The position numbers and the translations under genes are program-made. From an uncultured Alistipes sp. (GTDB lineage Bacteria; Bacteroidota; Bacteroidia; Bacteroidales; Rikenellaceae), in NCBI GenBank assembly GCA_944321965.1, contig CALUNH010000012.1, positions 1-64,000 on the forward strand: a stretch of DNA of 64,000 bases, in the 5' to 3' direction. A model generated the notes under the pieces. That model was not told where the DNA came from, did no database searches, and saw only the letters and a list, made by a program, of their open reading frames with translations. Below, piece by piece: positions 7,215 through 16,690 of this stretch (position 1 is its first letter; each line of letters starts with the position of its first letter).

Positions 7215-8237
7215 TCAGAGCTCTTCGAGCCGGGCCACGGGCGAGACGTCGAGCGAGGCGAATTCGCCCTGCTGATAGTGGTAGTACCCGGCCATGGCGA
7301 TCATTGCGGCGTTGTCGGTCGTGAACTTGAACTCCGGGAGGAAGGTTCTCCAGCCGCGGCGTCGTCCCGCCTCGACGATGCCGTTTCGCAGTCCGGAGTT
7401 GGCCGAGACGCCGCCGGCGATGGCGATGTCGCGGATGCCGGTCTCCTTCGAGGCGCGGATCAGCTTGTCGAGCAGGATCTCGACGATCGTCGACTGCAGC
7501 GAGGCGCAGAGGTCGGCCTTGTGGCGTTCGATGAAGTCGGGGTCCTGGGCCACGGCGTCGCGCAGCATGTAGAGGAACGAGGTTTTCAGTCCGGAGAACG
7601 AGTAGTCGTAACCGTCGACGCGGGGGTGTGCGAAGTGGAAGGCCTTGGGATCGCCCTCCTTGGCCAGGCGGTCGATGACCGGGCCGCCCGGGTAGGGGAG
7701 TCCCATGACCTTGGCGCACTTGTCGAAGGCTTCGCCTGCGGCGTCGTCGATGGTGGTTCCGATGATTCGCATTTCGAGCGGGGAGTCCACGCGCACGATC
7801 TGGGTGTGTCCTCCGCTGACGAGCAGGCAGAGGAACGGGAAGTCGGGATGGGGCAGCGTGCGGTCGGGGAGGTCGATGAAGTGGGAGAGGATGTGTCCCT
7901 GGAGGTGGTTGACCTCGACCATCGGGATGTTGCGGGCGATGGAGAGGCCCTTGGTGAACGACACGCCCACGAGCAGCGACCCGACGAGTCCGGGGCCGCG
8001 CGTGAAGGCGATGGCGTCGATGTCGGAGGCCGTGAGCCCGGCGTCGCGCAGGGCGGTATCCACCACGGGAATGATGTTCTGCTGGTGGGCGCGGGAAGCC
8101 AGTTCGGGAATCACGCCGCCGTATTTGACGTGCACGGCCTGGGAGGCGATGACGTTCGAGAGCAGGACGTGGTTGCGCAGGACGGCCGCCGAGGTGTCGT
8201 CGCACGAGGATTCGATGCCGAGAATTGTAATATCCAT
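7215..8237 (-). CDS. tsaD: tRNA N6-threonylcarbamoyladenosine transferase TsaD
   Basis: TsaD transfers the threonylcarbamoyl group from TsaC product to adenosine 37 of ANN-decoding tRNAs, working with TsaB and TsaE in the cytoplasm. The 340-residue protein opens with ILGIESSCDDTS, has the metal-binding HLQGHILSH (two His separated by three residues), LLVSGGHTQ, the GEAFDKCAK region and IAGGVSANSGLR. All are family signatures, and the length is standard. It is divergent from tamB with 61 bases between the start codons, and its transcript ends at the hairpin of the 72-nt repeat. Confidence 0.97.
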   Translation of the reverse strand: MDITILGIESSCDDTSAAVLRNHVLLSNVIASQAVHVKYGGVIPELASRAHQQNIIPVVDTALRDAGLTASDIDAIAFTRGPGLVGSLLVGVSFTKGLSIARNIPMVEVNHLQGHILSHFIDLPDRTLPHPDFPFLCLLVSGGHTQIVRVDSPLEMRIIGTTIDDAAGEAFDKCAKVMGLPYPGGPVIDRLAKEGDPKAFHFAHPRVDGYDYSFSGLKTSFLYMLRDAVAQDPDFIERHKADLCASLQSTIVEILLDKLIRASKETGIRDIAIAGGVSANSGLRNGIVEAGRRRGWRTFLPEFKFTTDNAAMIAMAGYYHYQQGEFASLDVSPVARLEEL

Positions 8238-8270
8238 CCGGTTTTTCGCTGTTATTTTAACTATTTTCGC

Positions 8271-8278
8271 TAACTTTG
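8271..8278 (+). promoter_or_regulatory. -7 element of the tamB operon
   Basis: TAACTTTG fits TAnnTTTG and lies 20 bases upstream of the tamB ATG at 8299. This promoter also argues against the much longer upstream open frame. Confidence 0.55.
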
Positions 8279-8298
8279 CCAGTTATAACGGTGTTCCG

Positions 8299-11200
8299 AT
8301 GCGCAAAGGTATAAAAATATTGGGAATGGTGTTCTCGGCGGCGGTGTTGTTGCTGATAATTCTTCCCTTGGGCGTATCGCTGCTGCTCGACATCCGGCGG
8401 GTGCAGAACTTCGTGGTGCACAAGCTTGCGGAGGTGGTTTCGGAGCGCCTGCAGACCACCGTATCGATCGACCGCGTGGATATCGGGCTCTTCTCGAAGA
8501 TTCGTGTCGACGGCTTCTATGTCGAAGATTACGAACGGGATACGCTGCTTTATGTGGGCCATCTGGACGCCTACGTCACACGGTTCGGGCTGCTGGGCGG
8601 AGGGCTGGAGTTCAGCCGCGGGACGATTGCCGACGCCCGTCTCTACCTGCGCCAGACCCCTTCGGGTGAGATGAACATCAAGCAGATCGTCGACCGCATT
8701 TCGAATCCCGACCGCCCGAAGAAGGGGAATTTCCGGCTGACGCTCCGGAAGGCCTCGATCGAGGGGATGGACCTCTGCCTGGAGCGCCTCGACCGCCGCG
8801 ATCCGGAGTTCGGGATCGACTTTTCGCACATGCACCTCTACGACCTGACGGCCTCCGTCGAGGACTTCACCATCGACGGGCAGGCGATCTATACCACCAT
8901 CGAGCGGCTTTCGGCCCGCGAGCGGAGCGGTTTCGAACTGGAACGCCTCTCGGGCCGTTTCTACATGACACAGGGGTGCCTGGGGTTCGAGGACACCGAG
9001 ATCCTCACGCGCAACTCCGCCATCCATCTACCCTACATTTCGCTCGTGGGCAACTCCTGGGACGAGTACCGGGATTTTGTCGAGCGGGTGCGCATCGACG
9101 CTGCGGTGCGGGATTCGCGGGTTTCGAGCGACGACATCGCGTGGTTCGCCCCCCGCTTGCGGGAGTGGCACCTGACCTTTGACGACGCCGATCTCGAACT
9201 CACGGGTCAGGTTGCCGACTTTACGGGCCGGATCCGGAGCCTGACCCTCTGCGACAGCACGACCCTCGTGGCGGATATCGCCATGAAGGGGCTCCCGGAT
9301 GTCCGGAAGACGCATTTCGATCTGGATGTTTCGCACCTGCGCTCCTCGGCGGGGGCCCTCGACCGGATTGCGCTCGGCATCACGGGACGGCGGCTGCCGT
9401 CCCGGGTGACGGATCTTGTTTCGAATTCCGGACGGATTGATCTCAGCGGCCGTTTCCTGGGCAGCCTTTCATCGTTCGGATTGCAGTCCCGGATTGCCAC
9501 CGGGGTCGGCGACCTGACCTGCGATCTGTCGATGCGGCCGCTTCGGAAAGGGATGAGCAGCATCCGGGGCGGCGTCGAGACCCGCCGTTTCCGCCTGGGC
9601 GAACTGCTCGACCGCCGCGACCTGCTGGGCGAAGCCTCGCTCACGGCCCGGGTCGACGGCATGATCGGGCGGGGGATTGCCGATGCCAACATCGTGGGCA
9701 ACGTCTCGGACCTGAGTTTCAACGGATATGTCTACGATTCGCTGCGCCTTGCGGGGCGCCTGCGCAACCGGGAATTCGACGGCCTGATCACGGCCCGGGA
9801 CCCGAACCTCGGGTTCAATTTCTTCGGCAAGGTCGATCTCAACGATTCGGTTCCGCGCTACGACTTCACGCTGGACCTGAAGCACGCCGATCTGGCCAAA
9901 CTCCATATCAACCAACGCGATTCGGTGTCGCAGCTCTCGGCCTTTCTGGAGGCCCATGCCGGGGGCCGCTCGCTCGACGACCTGAACGGCCGGATCCGGG
10001 TTACCGACGCCCGTTACCGCTATAACGACAAGGAGGTCACGGCGTCGGAGATCGACGTGCGGGGCGAGAATTCCGCCGACAGCAAGTTTGTGGAGCTGCG
10101 TTCGGACTTCGCCGATGCGACGTTCCGTTCGAAGACCAGCTACCGCACCGTGTTCGAATACCTGCAGCGCAGTGCATGGCGCTACCTTCCGATTCTGGGG
10201 CGCGCCGACCCGGGGCTGGACTCCCTGGGAGGCAGGACCGCCGTGGCGAACGACTTCTCGCTGCTGTCGGTCAACATCCGCAACTTCAACCCCGTGGCGG
10301 ATGCCGTGGCGGCCGGGCTTCAGATTGCCGACGGTTCGTCGCTTCAGCTGCTGTTCAATCCGGCGAGCGACCAGCTCACGCTCAAGGCCTCGTCGGAGTA
10401 TATCGAACGGCGGCGGATGCTCGCCACGCGGCTTTCGGTCAACGCCTCGAACCGCGGGGATTCGCTGGAGGTCTATGCCTCGGCCGAGGACCTCTATGCC
10501 GGGATGCTGCATTTCCCGCAGTTGTCGCTGACCGGCGGGGCCCGTCAGGGTCGTGTTCTGGTTTCGGCCGGGTTTACCGATACGGCCCGCCAGGTTTCGG
10601 GGCTTGTGGGTTTCCGGGCCGGGGTGGTCGAGGAGAACGGGCCCAACGGCCGGGTCGTGGAGTTGCGGATCCAGCCCTCGCATGTCACCCGCGGGACAAA
10701 GAGATGGCAGGTCTTCGCGCGTAAGATCCTGATCGATACGGCACGGATGAAGATCGACCGCTTCCTGGTGATGAACGACGACCAGGAACTGCTGCTCGAC
10801 GGCGTAGCTTCGCGCAGCCGGGAGGATTCGCTGTCGCTGCGGCTGCAGAATTTCGACCTTTCGCCCTTCACGCAGGTCGCCGAACGCATGGGTTACTATA
10901 TCGAGGGCCGCACGAACGGCTCGGCGACGATGAAATCGGTGCTGAAGGGTGCGGAGGTGACGGCCGACATCCTGCTCGACAGCGTGGAGGTCAACGATAT
11001 TCCGGCTCCTCCGATGCGTCTGGCGTCGCGTTGGGACTTCGCCCGGAACCGGGCGGGGGTGACGGTCACCGACCGGGTGAAACGCGATACGCTGATTCAG
11101 GGCTTCTACGCTCCGGGCCGCAACCGCTATTATGCACGGATGCGGGTCGACAGCCTCGACATGGGGTTGCTGGACCCGATTCTTTCGGGCGTGATCTCCT

Positions 11201-12966
11201 CGACCGGGGGTTTGGCGTCGGCGGATCTGGTGTTGCAGGGTCAGGGCCGCACGGCCGATCTGGGGGGTGAGATCCGCGTGCGTGACCTGCGCACGACGGT
11301 CGACTATACGCGGGTCACCTATACGATGCCCGAAGCGGTGCTCACGGTGAAGAACAACCGCTTCCAGGCGTCGAACGTGCCGGTTTTCGACCCGCAGGGC
11401 AACCGCGGGCGGTTCGATTTCGACCTGAGCCTGCAGCATCTTTCGAATATCTCCTACGACGTGCGGGTCGCGCCGCAGCGGATGCTGGTGCTGAACACCA
11501 CGGCGGAGGACAACGATCTTTTCCATGGAGAGGTCTATGCTTCGGGTCTGGCCCGCATCCGGGGCGACAAGGGCTCGGTAGACATGCAGATCGCGGCCTC
11601 GACGGACGGGAATTCGACCTTCGTGATGCCGCTGTCGAGCAAGTCGAACATTTCGAGTGCGGATTTCGTGGTCTTCGTGCAGCCGGAGAAGGTCGACACG
11701 CTGGACGACGTGGCGCGCCGCAAACTCTCGTTCGAACGGCGCCGCCGCACGGAATTCAATGCTGGGAGCCGGATGAACATCGACATGGCTTTGGACGTGC
11801 GGCCCGATGCGGAGGTGGAGCTGGACGTGGCGGGCAATACGGTGCGGGGTCGTGGCGCCGGGGCGCTGAACCTGCAGATCAACCCCCGGGACAACGTCTT
11901 CATGATCAACGGCGACTATACGATCGAGGAGGGGAGTTTCATGCTCTCGCTGCAGCAGATCATCAACAAGCGCTTCACGATCGAGAGCGGGTCGTCGATC
12001 CAGTGGACGGGTTCGCCGATGAACGCCCTGCTGGACATCGATGCGGTATACAAGGTCAAGGCGTCGCTGCAGCCGCTGCTGCAGGGTACGTCGGAGAATC
12101 TGGGCGGGGACCGTTCGGTTCCGGTGGAGTGTGTGATCCACCTCGGGGATTTCCTCTCGAATCCGAGCATCGGGTTCGATGTCCGGGTTCCGGGTTCGGA
12201 TCCCGAGACGGCGGCGGTGGTTTCCAGTGCGCTGTCGACTCCCGAGACGGTCGACACGCAGTTCCTCTACCTGCTGCTTTTCAACAGTTTCATGTCCGAG
12301 GGCACGACGCAGGATACGTCGAATATCGGCAGTTCGGTGTCGGCGGCCACCGGTCTGGAGTTCGTGTCGAACATGGTGAGCAACTGGCTCTCGTCGTCGG
12401 ACTACAACGTGGTGATCCGCTACCGCCCGAAGTCGGAACTGACGAGCGACGAGGTGGATTTCGGGCTTTCGAAGAGCCTGATCAACAACCGGCTGTTCGT
12501 GGAGATCGAGGGCAACTATCTGATTGACAACAAGGAGGTGGTGAACAACAACAACTCGATGTCGAACTTCATGGGCGAGGCGTATATCACTTACCTGATC
12601 GACCGGGCCGGGACGTTGCGACTGAAGGCCTTCACGCAGACGATCGACCGTTTCGACGAGAACCAGGGTCTGCAGGAGACCGGTATCGGCGTTTATTTTA
12701 AGGAGGATTTCGACAATCTGCGGGATTTGCGGGACCGGATCCGGGATCGTTTTACGAACAAGCGTCGCAAGGCGCAGCGTCAGGCGCGTCGCGAGGCCCG
12801 GGCCGCGGCGAAGGCGGCGAAGGGGGCGACGGAGGCGGCGGAGGATGCTGCGGCGACGCCGTTCGGGGCGGTGGAGGCGCAACCTTCCCGGGATTCCGTC
12901 GAGGAGTCCGTTCCGGAGTCGGAGCGTAGCGCCCAGGAGCAGAGAAACCGAAAGGACAATTCATAG
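8299..12966 (+). CDS. tamB: TamB-like translocation/assembly module protein (DUF490)
   Basis: A 1555-residue inner-membrane-anchored periplasmic protein. One N-terminal membrane segment (residues about 8-30) is followed by a long beta-rich AsmA/TamB-type body. The C-terminal DUF490 region is near residues 1100-1480. TamB proteins span the periplasm and are linked to outer-membrane protein assembly or phospholipid transport. The start MRKGIKILG gives a proper anchor; the open frame continues about 200 codons upstream only as antisense of tsaD. The C-terminus is a charged Ala/Arg/Glu tail with a run of RRKAQRQARREARAA type, probably disordered. It leads a likely operon with exbB, exbD and tonB, starting 28 bases before exbB. 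Confidence 0.85.
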   Translation: MRKGIKILGMVFSAAVLLLIILPLGVSLLLDIRRVQNFVVHKLAEVVSERLQTTVSIDRVDIGLFSKIRVDGFYVEDYERDTLLYVGHLDAYVTRFGLLGGGLEFSRGTIADARLYLRQTPSGEMNIKQIVDRISNPDRPKKGNFRLTLRKASIEGMDLCLERLDRRDPEFGIDFSHMHLYDLTASVEDFTIDGQAIYTTIERLSARERSGFELERLSGRFYMTQGCLGFEDTEILTRNSAIHLPYISLVGNSWDEYRDFVERVRIDAAVRDSRVSSDDIAWFAPRLREWHLTFDDADLELTGQVADFTGRIRSLTLCDSTTLVADIAMKGLPDVRKTHFDLDVSHLRSSAGALDRIALGITGRRLPSRVTDLVSNSGRIDLSGRFLGSLSSFGLQSRIATGVGDLTCDLSMRPLRKGMSSIRGGVETRRFRLGELLDRRDLLGEASLTARVDGMIGRGIADANIVGNVSDLSFNGYVYDSLRLAGRLRNREFDGLITARDPNLGFNFFGKVDLNDSVPRYDFTLDLKHADLAKLHINQRDSVSQLSAFLEAHAGGRSLDDLNGRIRVTDARYRYNDKEVTASEIDVRGENSADSKFVELRSDFADATFRSKTSYRTVFEYLQRSAWRYLPILGRADPGLDSLGGRTAVANDFSLLSVNIRNFNPVADAVAAGLQIADGSSLQLLFNPASDQLTLKASSEYIERRRMLATRLSVNASNRGDSLEVYASAEDLYAGMLHFPQLSLTGGARQGRVLVSAGFTDTARQVSGLVGFRAGVVEENGPNGRVVELRIQPSHVTRGTKRWQVFARKILIDTARMKIDRFLVMNDDQELLLDGVASRSREDSLSLRLQNFDLSPFTQVAERMGYYIEGRTNGSATMKSVLKGAEVTADILLDSVEVNDIPAPPMRLASRWDFARNRAGVTVTDRVKRDTLIQGFYAPGRNRYYARMRVDSLDMGLLDPILSGVISSTGGLASADLVLQGQGRTADLGGEIRVRDLRTTVDYTRVTYTMPEAVLTVKNNRFQASNVPVFDPQGNRGRFDFDLSLQHLSNISYDVRVAPQRMLVLNTTAEDNDLFHGEVYASGLARIRGDKGSVDMQIAASTDGNSTFVMPLSSKSNISSADFVVFVQPEKVDTLDDVARRKLSFERRRRTEFNAGSRMNIDMALDVRPDAEVELDVAGNTVRGRGAGALNLQINPRDNVFMINGDYTIEEGSFMLSLQQIINKRFTIESGSSIQWTGSPMNALLDIDAVYKVKASLQPLLQGTSENLGGDRSVPVECVIHLGDFLSNPSIGFDVRVPGSDPETAAVVSSALSTPETVDTQFLYLLLFNSFMSEGTTQDTSNIGSSVSAATGLEFVSNMVSNWLSSSDYNVVIRYRPKSELTSDEVDFGLSKSLINNRLFVEIEGNYLIDNKEVVNNNNSMSNFMGEAYITYLIDRAGTLRLKAFTQTIDRFDENQGLQETGIGVYFKEDFDNLRDLRDRIRDRFTNKRRKAQRQARREARAAAKAAKGATEAAEDAAATPFGAVEAQPSRDSVEESVPESERSAQEQRNRKDNS

Positions 12967-12994
12967 GAAACATTAAAATTCACAAAACAACGTT

Positions 12995-13669
12995 ATGACA
13001 ACATTTTTGCAGGCTGCCGAAGCGGTGGCCGTCAGTGAGGAGGCCCGGATGGGCTTGTGGGAGCTGTTTACCAAGGGAGGCTGGCTGATGTGGCCGCTGC
13101 TGGCGCTGGGCGGCGTGACGATCTTTATCTTTGTGGAGCGCTTCCTGGCCATCCGCAAGGCTTCGGTGCTGGACATGAACTTCATGAACCGGATCCGCGA
13201 CTACATCTCCGACGGGAAGATCGCCACGGCCGTCAATCTGTGCAAGAAGACCGACACGCCGATTGCGCGGATGATCGAGAAGGGTATCGAGCGTATCGGG
13301 CGACCGATGAGCGACGTGCAGACGGCCATCGAGAATGTGGCGAACCTCGAAGTCTCGAAGCTGGAGAACGGGCTTCCGTTCCTGGCGACGATTGCCGGCG
13401 GCGCCCCGATGCTGGGCTTCCTCGGCACGGTGCTGGGTATGGTCCGGACCTTCATGGACATGTCGGCTGCGGGCGGTACGGTGGATATGGCGCTGCTGGC
13501 CAACGGCATGTACGTGGCGATGGTGACGACGGTCGGGGGTCTGATTGTCGGCATCCCGGCCTACTTCGGCTACAATTATTTGGTGGCGCGCATCGAGAAG
13601 CTGGTCTTCCAGATGGAGGCCAACTCGATCGCCTTTATGGATATTCTGAATCAACCCGTTCAAAAGTAG
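12995..13669 (+). CDS. exbB: MotA/TolQ/ExbB proton channel family protein
   Basis: ExbB forms the proton-conducting pentamer that powers TonB-dependent transport across the outer membrane. The 224-residue protein has three membrane segments: about residues 30-50 (WLMWPLLALGGVTIFIF), about 130-150 (LPFLATIAGGAPMLGFLGTV) and about 165-190 (GMYVAMVTTVGGLIVGIPAY). The conserved GMVRTF and TTVGGLIVGIPAY regions match the family. It lies 6 bases ahead of exbD, so coupling is likely. A TolQ role in cell-envelope maintenance is the alternative, since TamB is next to it. Confidence 0.92.
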   Translation: MTTFLQAAEAVAVSEEARMGLWELFTKGGWLMWPLLALGGVTIFIFVERFLAIRKASVLDMNFMNRIRDYISDGKIATAVNLCKKTDTPIARMIEKGIERIGRPMSDVQTAIENVANLEVSKLENGLPFLATIAGGAPMLGFLGTVLGMVRTFMDMSAAGGTVDMALLANGMYVAMVTTVGGLIVGIPAYFGYNYLVARIEKLVFQMEANSIAFMDILNQPVQK

Positions 13670-13675
13670 CGCGTT

Positions 13676-14080
13676 ATGGCAATCAAACACGGATCGAAAG
13701 TCGAGAAATCGTTCTCGGCGTCGTCGATGACCGACCTGATGTTCCTGCTGCTGCTGTTCCTGCTGATCGCCACGACGCTGATCAACCCCAACGCGCTGAA
13801 ACTGATGCTTCCGAAGAGTTCGAACCAGTTGAAGGACAAGGCGATGACAACGGTTTCGGTGCAGGATACGGGCGGCAAGTACCGTTATTACGTGGAGTTG
13901 CAGGAGGTGGGTTCGATCGAGGGTGTGGAGCGTGCGCTGAAGGCGCGTCTCGACGGCCAGAAGGACGCCACGGTATCGCTGCACTGCGACAAGACGGTGG
14001 CTGTCGACGAGGTGGTCAAGGTGATGAACATCGCCAAGGACAACAACTACAAACTGATATTGGCAACCCATCCGCGGTAG
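13676..14080 (+). CDS. exbD: ExbD/TolR family biopolymer transport protein
   Basis: A 134-residue protein with a short cytoplasmic N-terminus and one membrane helix that carries the essential Asp in MTDLMFLLLLFLL (about residues 22-34). A periplasmic domain follows. This is the ExbD/TolR plan. With ExbB it forms the proton-driven motor for TonB. It starts 6 bases after exbB and is followed 80 bases later by the tonB gene. Confidence 0.92.
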   Translation: MAIKHGSKVEKSFSASSMTDLMFLLLLFLLIATTLINPNALKLMLPKSSNQLKDKAMTTVSVQDTGGKYRYYVELQEVGSIEGVERALKARLDGQKDATVSLHCDKTVAVDEVVKVMNIAKDNNYKLILATHPR

Positions 14081-14160
14081 TCGGATGCAGGGGCGGAGTG
14101 CCGGGGATACGCTCCGGAAAGGAGCGCATTTCCGGCCGATAATCCGGATGAGATACGGCT

Positions 14161-14850
14161 ATGTATTATTATGATCCAGATAACAAGTCACCCCGCAGAT
14201 GGGCGATGATTGCGGCGGTGGCCTACGGGTTGCTGCTTGCGGGATCGTTCGTGCTGGTGTCGTTCGACTTTGCGCCGACACTGGAGAAGCCCGGCGACAC
14301 GATCCTCGTGGACTTCACCGACCCGCCCGTCGTGGAGCCTCCGAAGCCTCCGGTGAAGGTGGCCACGGAGCCGCGCGTGCATGACGAGGCGGCCCCGGTG
14401 GAACAGGTTGCGCAGGCTGCGGGCAAGGACGAGACGACGCAGACTCCGAATCCGAAGGCGCTCTTCAAGATGAACCGGGGCGGGTCGGACGAACCCGAGA
14501 ACGCCGGGAACCCGCGGGCCCCGGAGGGAGAGGAGAAGTCCTCGGGCAAGGGCCCGGGGCTGAATCCCGACGGCCTGGACCAGCTCGACAAGGGGCTGCA
14601 GGGCCGCGGACTGGTTGGCGACCTGCCTCGTCCGTCCTATCCCGGCGGGAAGAGCGGCAAGGTGGTGATCCGCGTGACGGTGGATGCCCGGGGGTATGTG
14701 ACGGGCGCCTCCTACGAACCGGTCGGTTCCACGACGGATGCTTCGGAGTTGATCGAGGCGGCGCGTGCCGCGGCGCTGAAGGCGCGTTTTACGGAGAGCC
14801 GGGCAACGGTCCAGGGCGGGACGATCACCTATGTTTTCAGGTTGAATTAA
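14161..14850 (+). CDS. tonB: TonB-like energy transducer
   Basis: A 229-residue protein with one N-terminal membrane helix (about residues 15-35). A Pro-rich stretch (VVEPPKPPVKVATEP) and a long polar linker rich in Gly, Pro and Glu follow. The C-terminal domain (about 155-229) includes PRPSYPGGKSGKVVIRVTVD and ends ITYVFRLN. This is the TonB layout: it links the ExbB-ExbD motor to outer-membrane receptors such as the SusC homologue at 38 kb. It sits in the tamB-exbB-exbD row. The C-terminal domain is divergent, so a TolA-like role is possible. Confidence 0.85.
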   Translation: MYYYDPDNKSPRRWAMIAAVAYGLLLAGSFVLVSFDFAPTLEKPGDTILVDFTDPPVVEPPKPPVKVATEPRVHDEAAPVEQVAQAAGKDETTQTPNPKALFKMNRGGSDEPENAGNPRAPEGEEKSSGKGPGLNPDGLDQLDKGLQGRGLVGDLPRPSYPGGKSGKVVIRVTVDARGYVTGASYEPVGSTTDASELIEAARAAALKARFTESRATVQGGTITYVFRLN

Positions 14851-14863
14851 CGATTTCGGAGGT

Positions 14864-15301
14864 ATGAAGAAGCTATTGTCAACACTTTTGGGCGGTCTGC
14901 TCCTCACGGGAGCCTATGCCGGGAAGCCGACCCCGGAGGGGAAGGGCGCCCACCTGCGGCTGGAGGGGAGTTCGTGGAACTTCGGCGACGTGCCGCGCCG
15001 GGGCGGGGATCTGGTCCACGAGTTCCGGTTCGTGAACGACGGGACCACGCCGCTGGTGATCCTGCGGGTTGTCACGTCGTGTTCGTGCCTGAAGGCTTCG
15101 TTTTCGAAGCGTCCGGTGGCTCCGGCCGATTCGGGGGTGATCCGCATCGTCTACGAACCGCACAAGAGCGAACCCGGGACCTTCAACAAGGTAATTCAGA
15201 TCTACTCGAATTCGGTCGACGGACGGGATATCCTCACCGTCCAGGGCAACTCCATCGACGGGGAGCCCCGGAAGGTCCGGAACGACCGGATGAAACAATA
15301 A
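14864..15301 (+). CDS. DUF1573 domain secreted protein
   Basis: A 145-residue protein with a signal peptide (residues 1-19, LLGGLLLTGAYA). A single immunoglobulin-like DUF1573 domain follows, with the family motif VVTSCSCLKASFSKRPVAP and a PHKSEPGTFNK segment. These small periplasmic or surface proteins are common in Bacteroidota; their function is not known. It starts 13 bases after tonB and 25 bases before the amidohydrolase, so it is probably co-transcribed. Confidence 0.8.
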   Translation: MKKLLSTLLGGLLLTGAYAGKPTPEGKGAHLRLEGSSWNFGDVPRRGGDLVHEFRFVNDGTTPLVILRVVTSCSCLKASFSKRPVAPADSGVIRIVYEPHKSEPGTFNKVIQIYSNSVDGRDILTVQGNSIDGEPRKVRNDRMKQ

Positions 15302-15326
15302 GTCACAAACAAGTATCAATCGATTT

Positions 15327-16640
15327 ATGACGCTTCTTTTTTCAAATGCTACGGTTTTGCCGATGACCGATCCGGGCAACGGGCCCCGAACCCTGACGGG
15401 TTGGGTGGGTGTTGTCGGAAACCGGGTGGCGCTGGTCACCGCCTCGGCGGACGATGCTGCGGCGTTCCGTGCGGCACATCCCGACCTGCGCGAGCTCGAC
15501 TGCCGGGGGAAACTCGTCATGCCGGGGCTGGTGAATACGCACTGCCACGCCGGGATGACGCTCCAGCGCAGCTATGCCGACGACATCCCGCTCATGACGT
15601 GGCTCAACGACTACATCTGGCCCTTCGAGTCGCGGCAGACGCCCGACGAGGTGGCGCTGGGCATGACGCTCGGGATCGTCGAGATGCTGCTGGGCGGCGT
15701 GACGTCGTTCGTGGACATGTACTATTTCCAGGATCGCTGCGTGGAGGTGGCCGAACGGCTGGGGATCCGCGCCGTGCTGGGCTGCAACTATTTCGATACG
15801 AACATCGGCGAGGTTTTCCCGCAGGTGGAGCGGGCCGTCGGGCTGGCTGCCGCGGGCAGCGGGCGGGTGCGGATCGCCGTGGCGCCCCATTCGCCCTATA
15901 CGGTCTCGCCGGAGAACCTCGTGCGGGGCAAGGAGTTGGCCGACCGCTTCGGGCTCGGGATGATGACCCATATCGCCGAGACGCGCGATGAGATCCGCAT
16001 CGTTCGCGAGCGCTACGGCCGCACGCCGGTCGAGCATCTCGATTCGCTGGGGCTGCTGACCCCGCACACGATCGGAGCCCACTGCGTGCATGTCACGGAG
16101 TCCGATATCGAAACGCTGGCGGCGCGGGGCGTGACCGTGTCGCACAACCCGCAGAGCAACATGAAGATTTCGAGCGGTGTGGCTCCGGTGGAGGCGCTGC
16201 GCCGGGCCGGGGCGCTGGTGACGGTGGCCACGGACGGCACCTGCTCGAACAACGACCTGGACCTGTGGGAGGAGCTGCGCACGGCGGCGTTCCTGCAGAA
16301 GTCCGCGACGGGCGACCCGACGGCACTCCCGGCGTGGGAGGCGCTGCGCATGGCCACAGCCAACGGCGCCCGGGCGATGGGATATGGCGACGGCGAACTG
16401 GGCGTGCTGCGCGAAGGGGCGCTGGCGGACCTGATCGTCGTGGACCTGCAGAAACCCCACCTGCAGCCGATTCACGACGTGGTTTCGAATCTGGTCTACT
16501 GCGGCAAGGCCGCGGACGTGGAGACGGTGGTGGTCGACGGGCGGATCGTCGTCGAGGGACGCCGGATCGAAGGGCTGGATCTCCCGGACCTCTACGCGCG
16601 GGTGTCCGAGGCGGTGCGCCGGATCACGACGGCCGGATAA
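15327..16640 (+). CDS. Amidohydrolase, methylthioadenosine/S-adenosylhomocysteine deaminase family
   Basis: A 437-residue cytoplasmic metal-dependent hydrolase. The metal ligands are seen in NTHCHAGMTL (His-X-His, about residue 72), THIAETRDE, GAHCVHVTESD and VATDGTCSNND. These patterns and the length match the MtaD/SsnA group, which deaminates S-adenosylhomocysteine, methylthioadenosine or related nucleosides. Substrate cannot be fixed from sequence. It is the last gene of the tamB row; tpx follows after 50 bases. Confidence 0.82.
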   Translation: MTLLFSNATVLPMTDPGNGPRTLTGWVGVVGNRVALVTASADDAAAFRAAHPDLRELDCRGKLVMPGLVNTHCHAGMTLQRSYADDIPLMTWLNDYIWPFESRQTPDEVALGMTLGIVEMLLGGVTSFVDMYYFQDRCVEVAERLGIRAVLGCNYFDTNIGEVFPQVERAVGLAAAGSGRVRIAVAPHSPYTVSPENLVRGKELADRFGLGMMTHIAETRDEIRIVRERYGRTPVEHLDSLGLLTPHTIGAHCVHVTESDIETLAARGVTVSHNPQSNMKISSGVAPVEALRRAGALVTVATDGTCSNNDLDLWEELRTAAFLQKSATGDPTALPAWEALRMATANGARAMGYGDGELGVLREGALADLIVVDLQKPHLQPIHDVVSNLVYCGKAADVETVVVDGRIVVEGRRIEGLDLPDLYARVSEAVRRITTAG

Positions 16641-16690
16641 GGATTCCGGCACCGGATTTGCGGGAGAGACAATACAAATTCTGTTGAATC

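Noticed and set aside
7705-8298. N-terminal extension of TamB by 198 codons
   Set aside because: It is antisense to tsaD and would precede the promoter at 8271 and the membrane anchor.
9469-12882. Minus-strand open frame of 1137 codons opposite tamB
   Set aside because: It is rich in Arg, His and Pro with no domain, and opposes a clear TamB gene. In GC-rich DNA such antisense frames stay open by codon bias.
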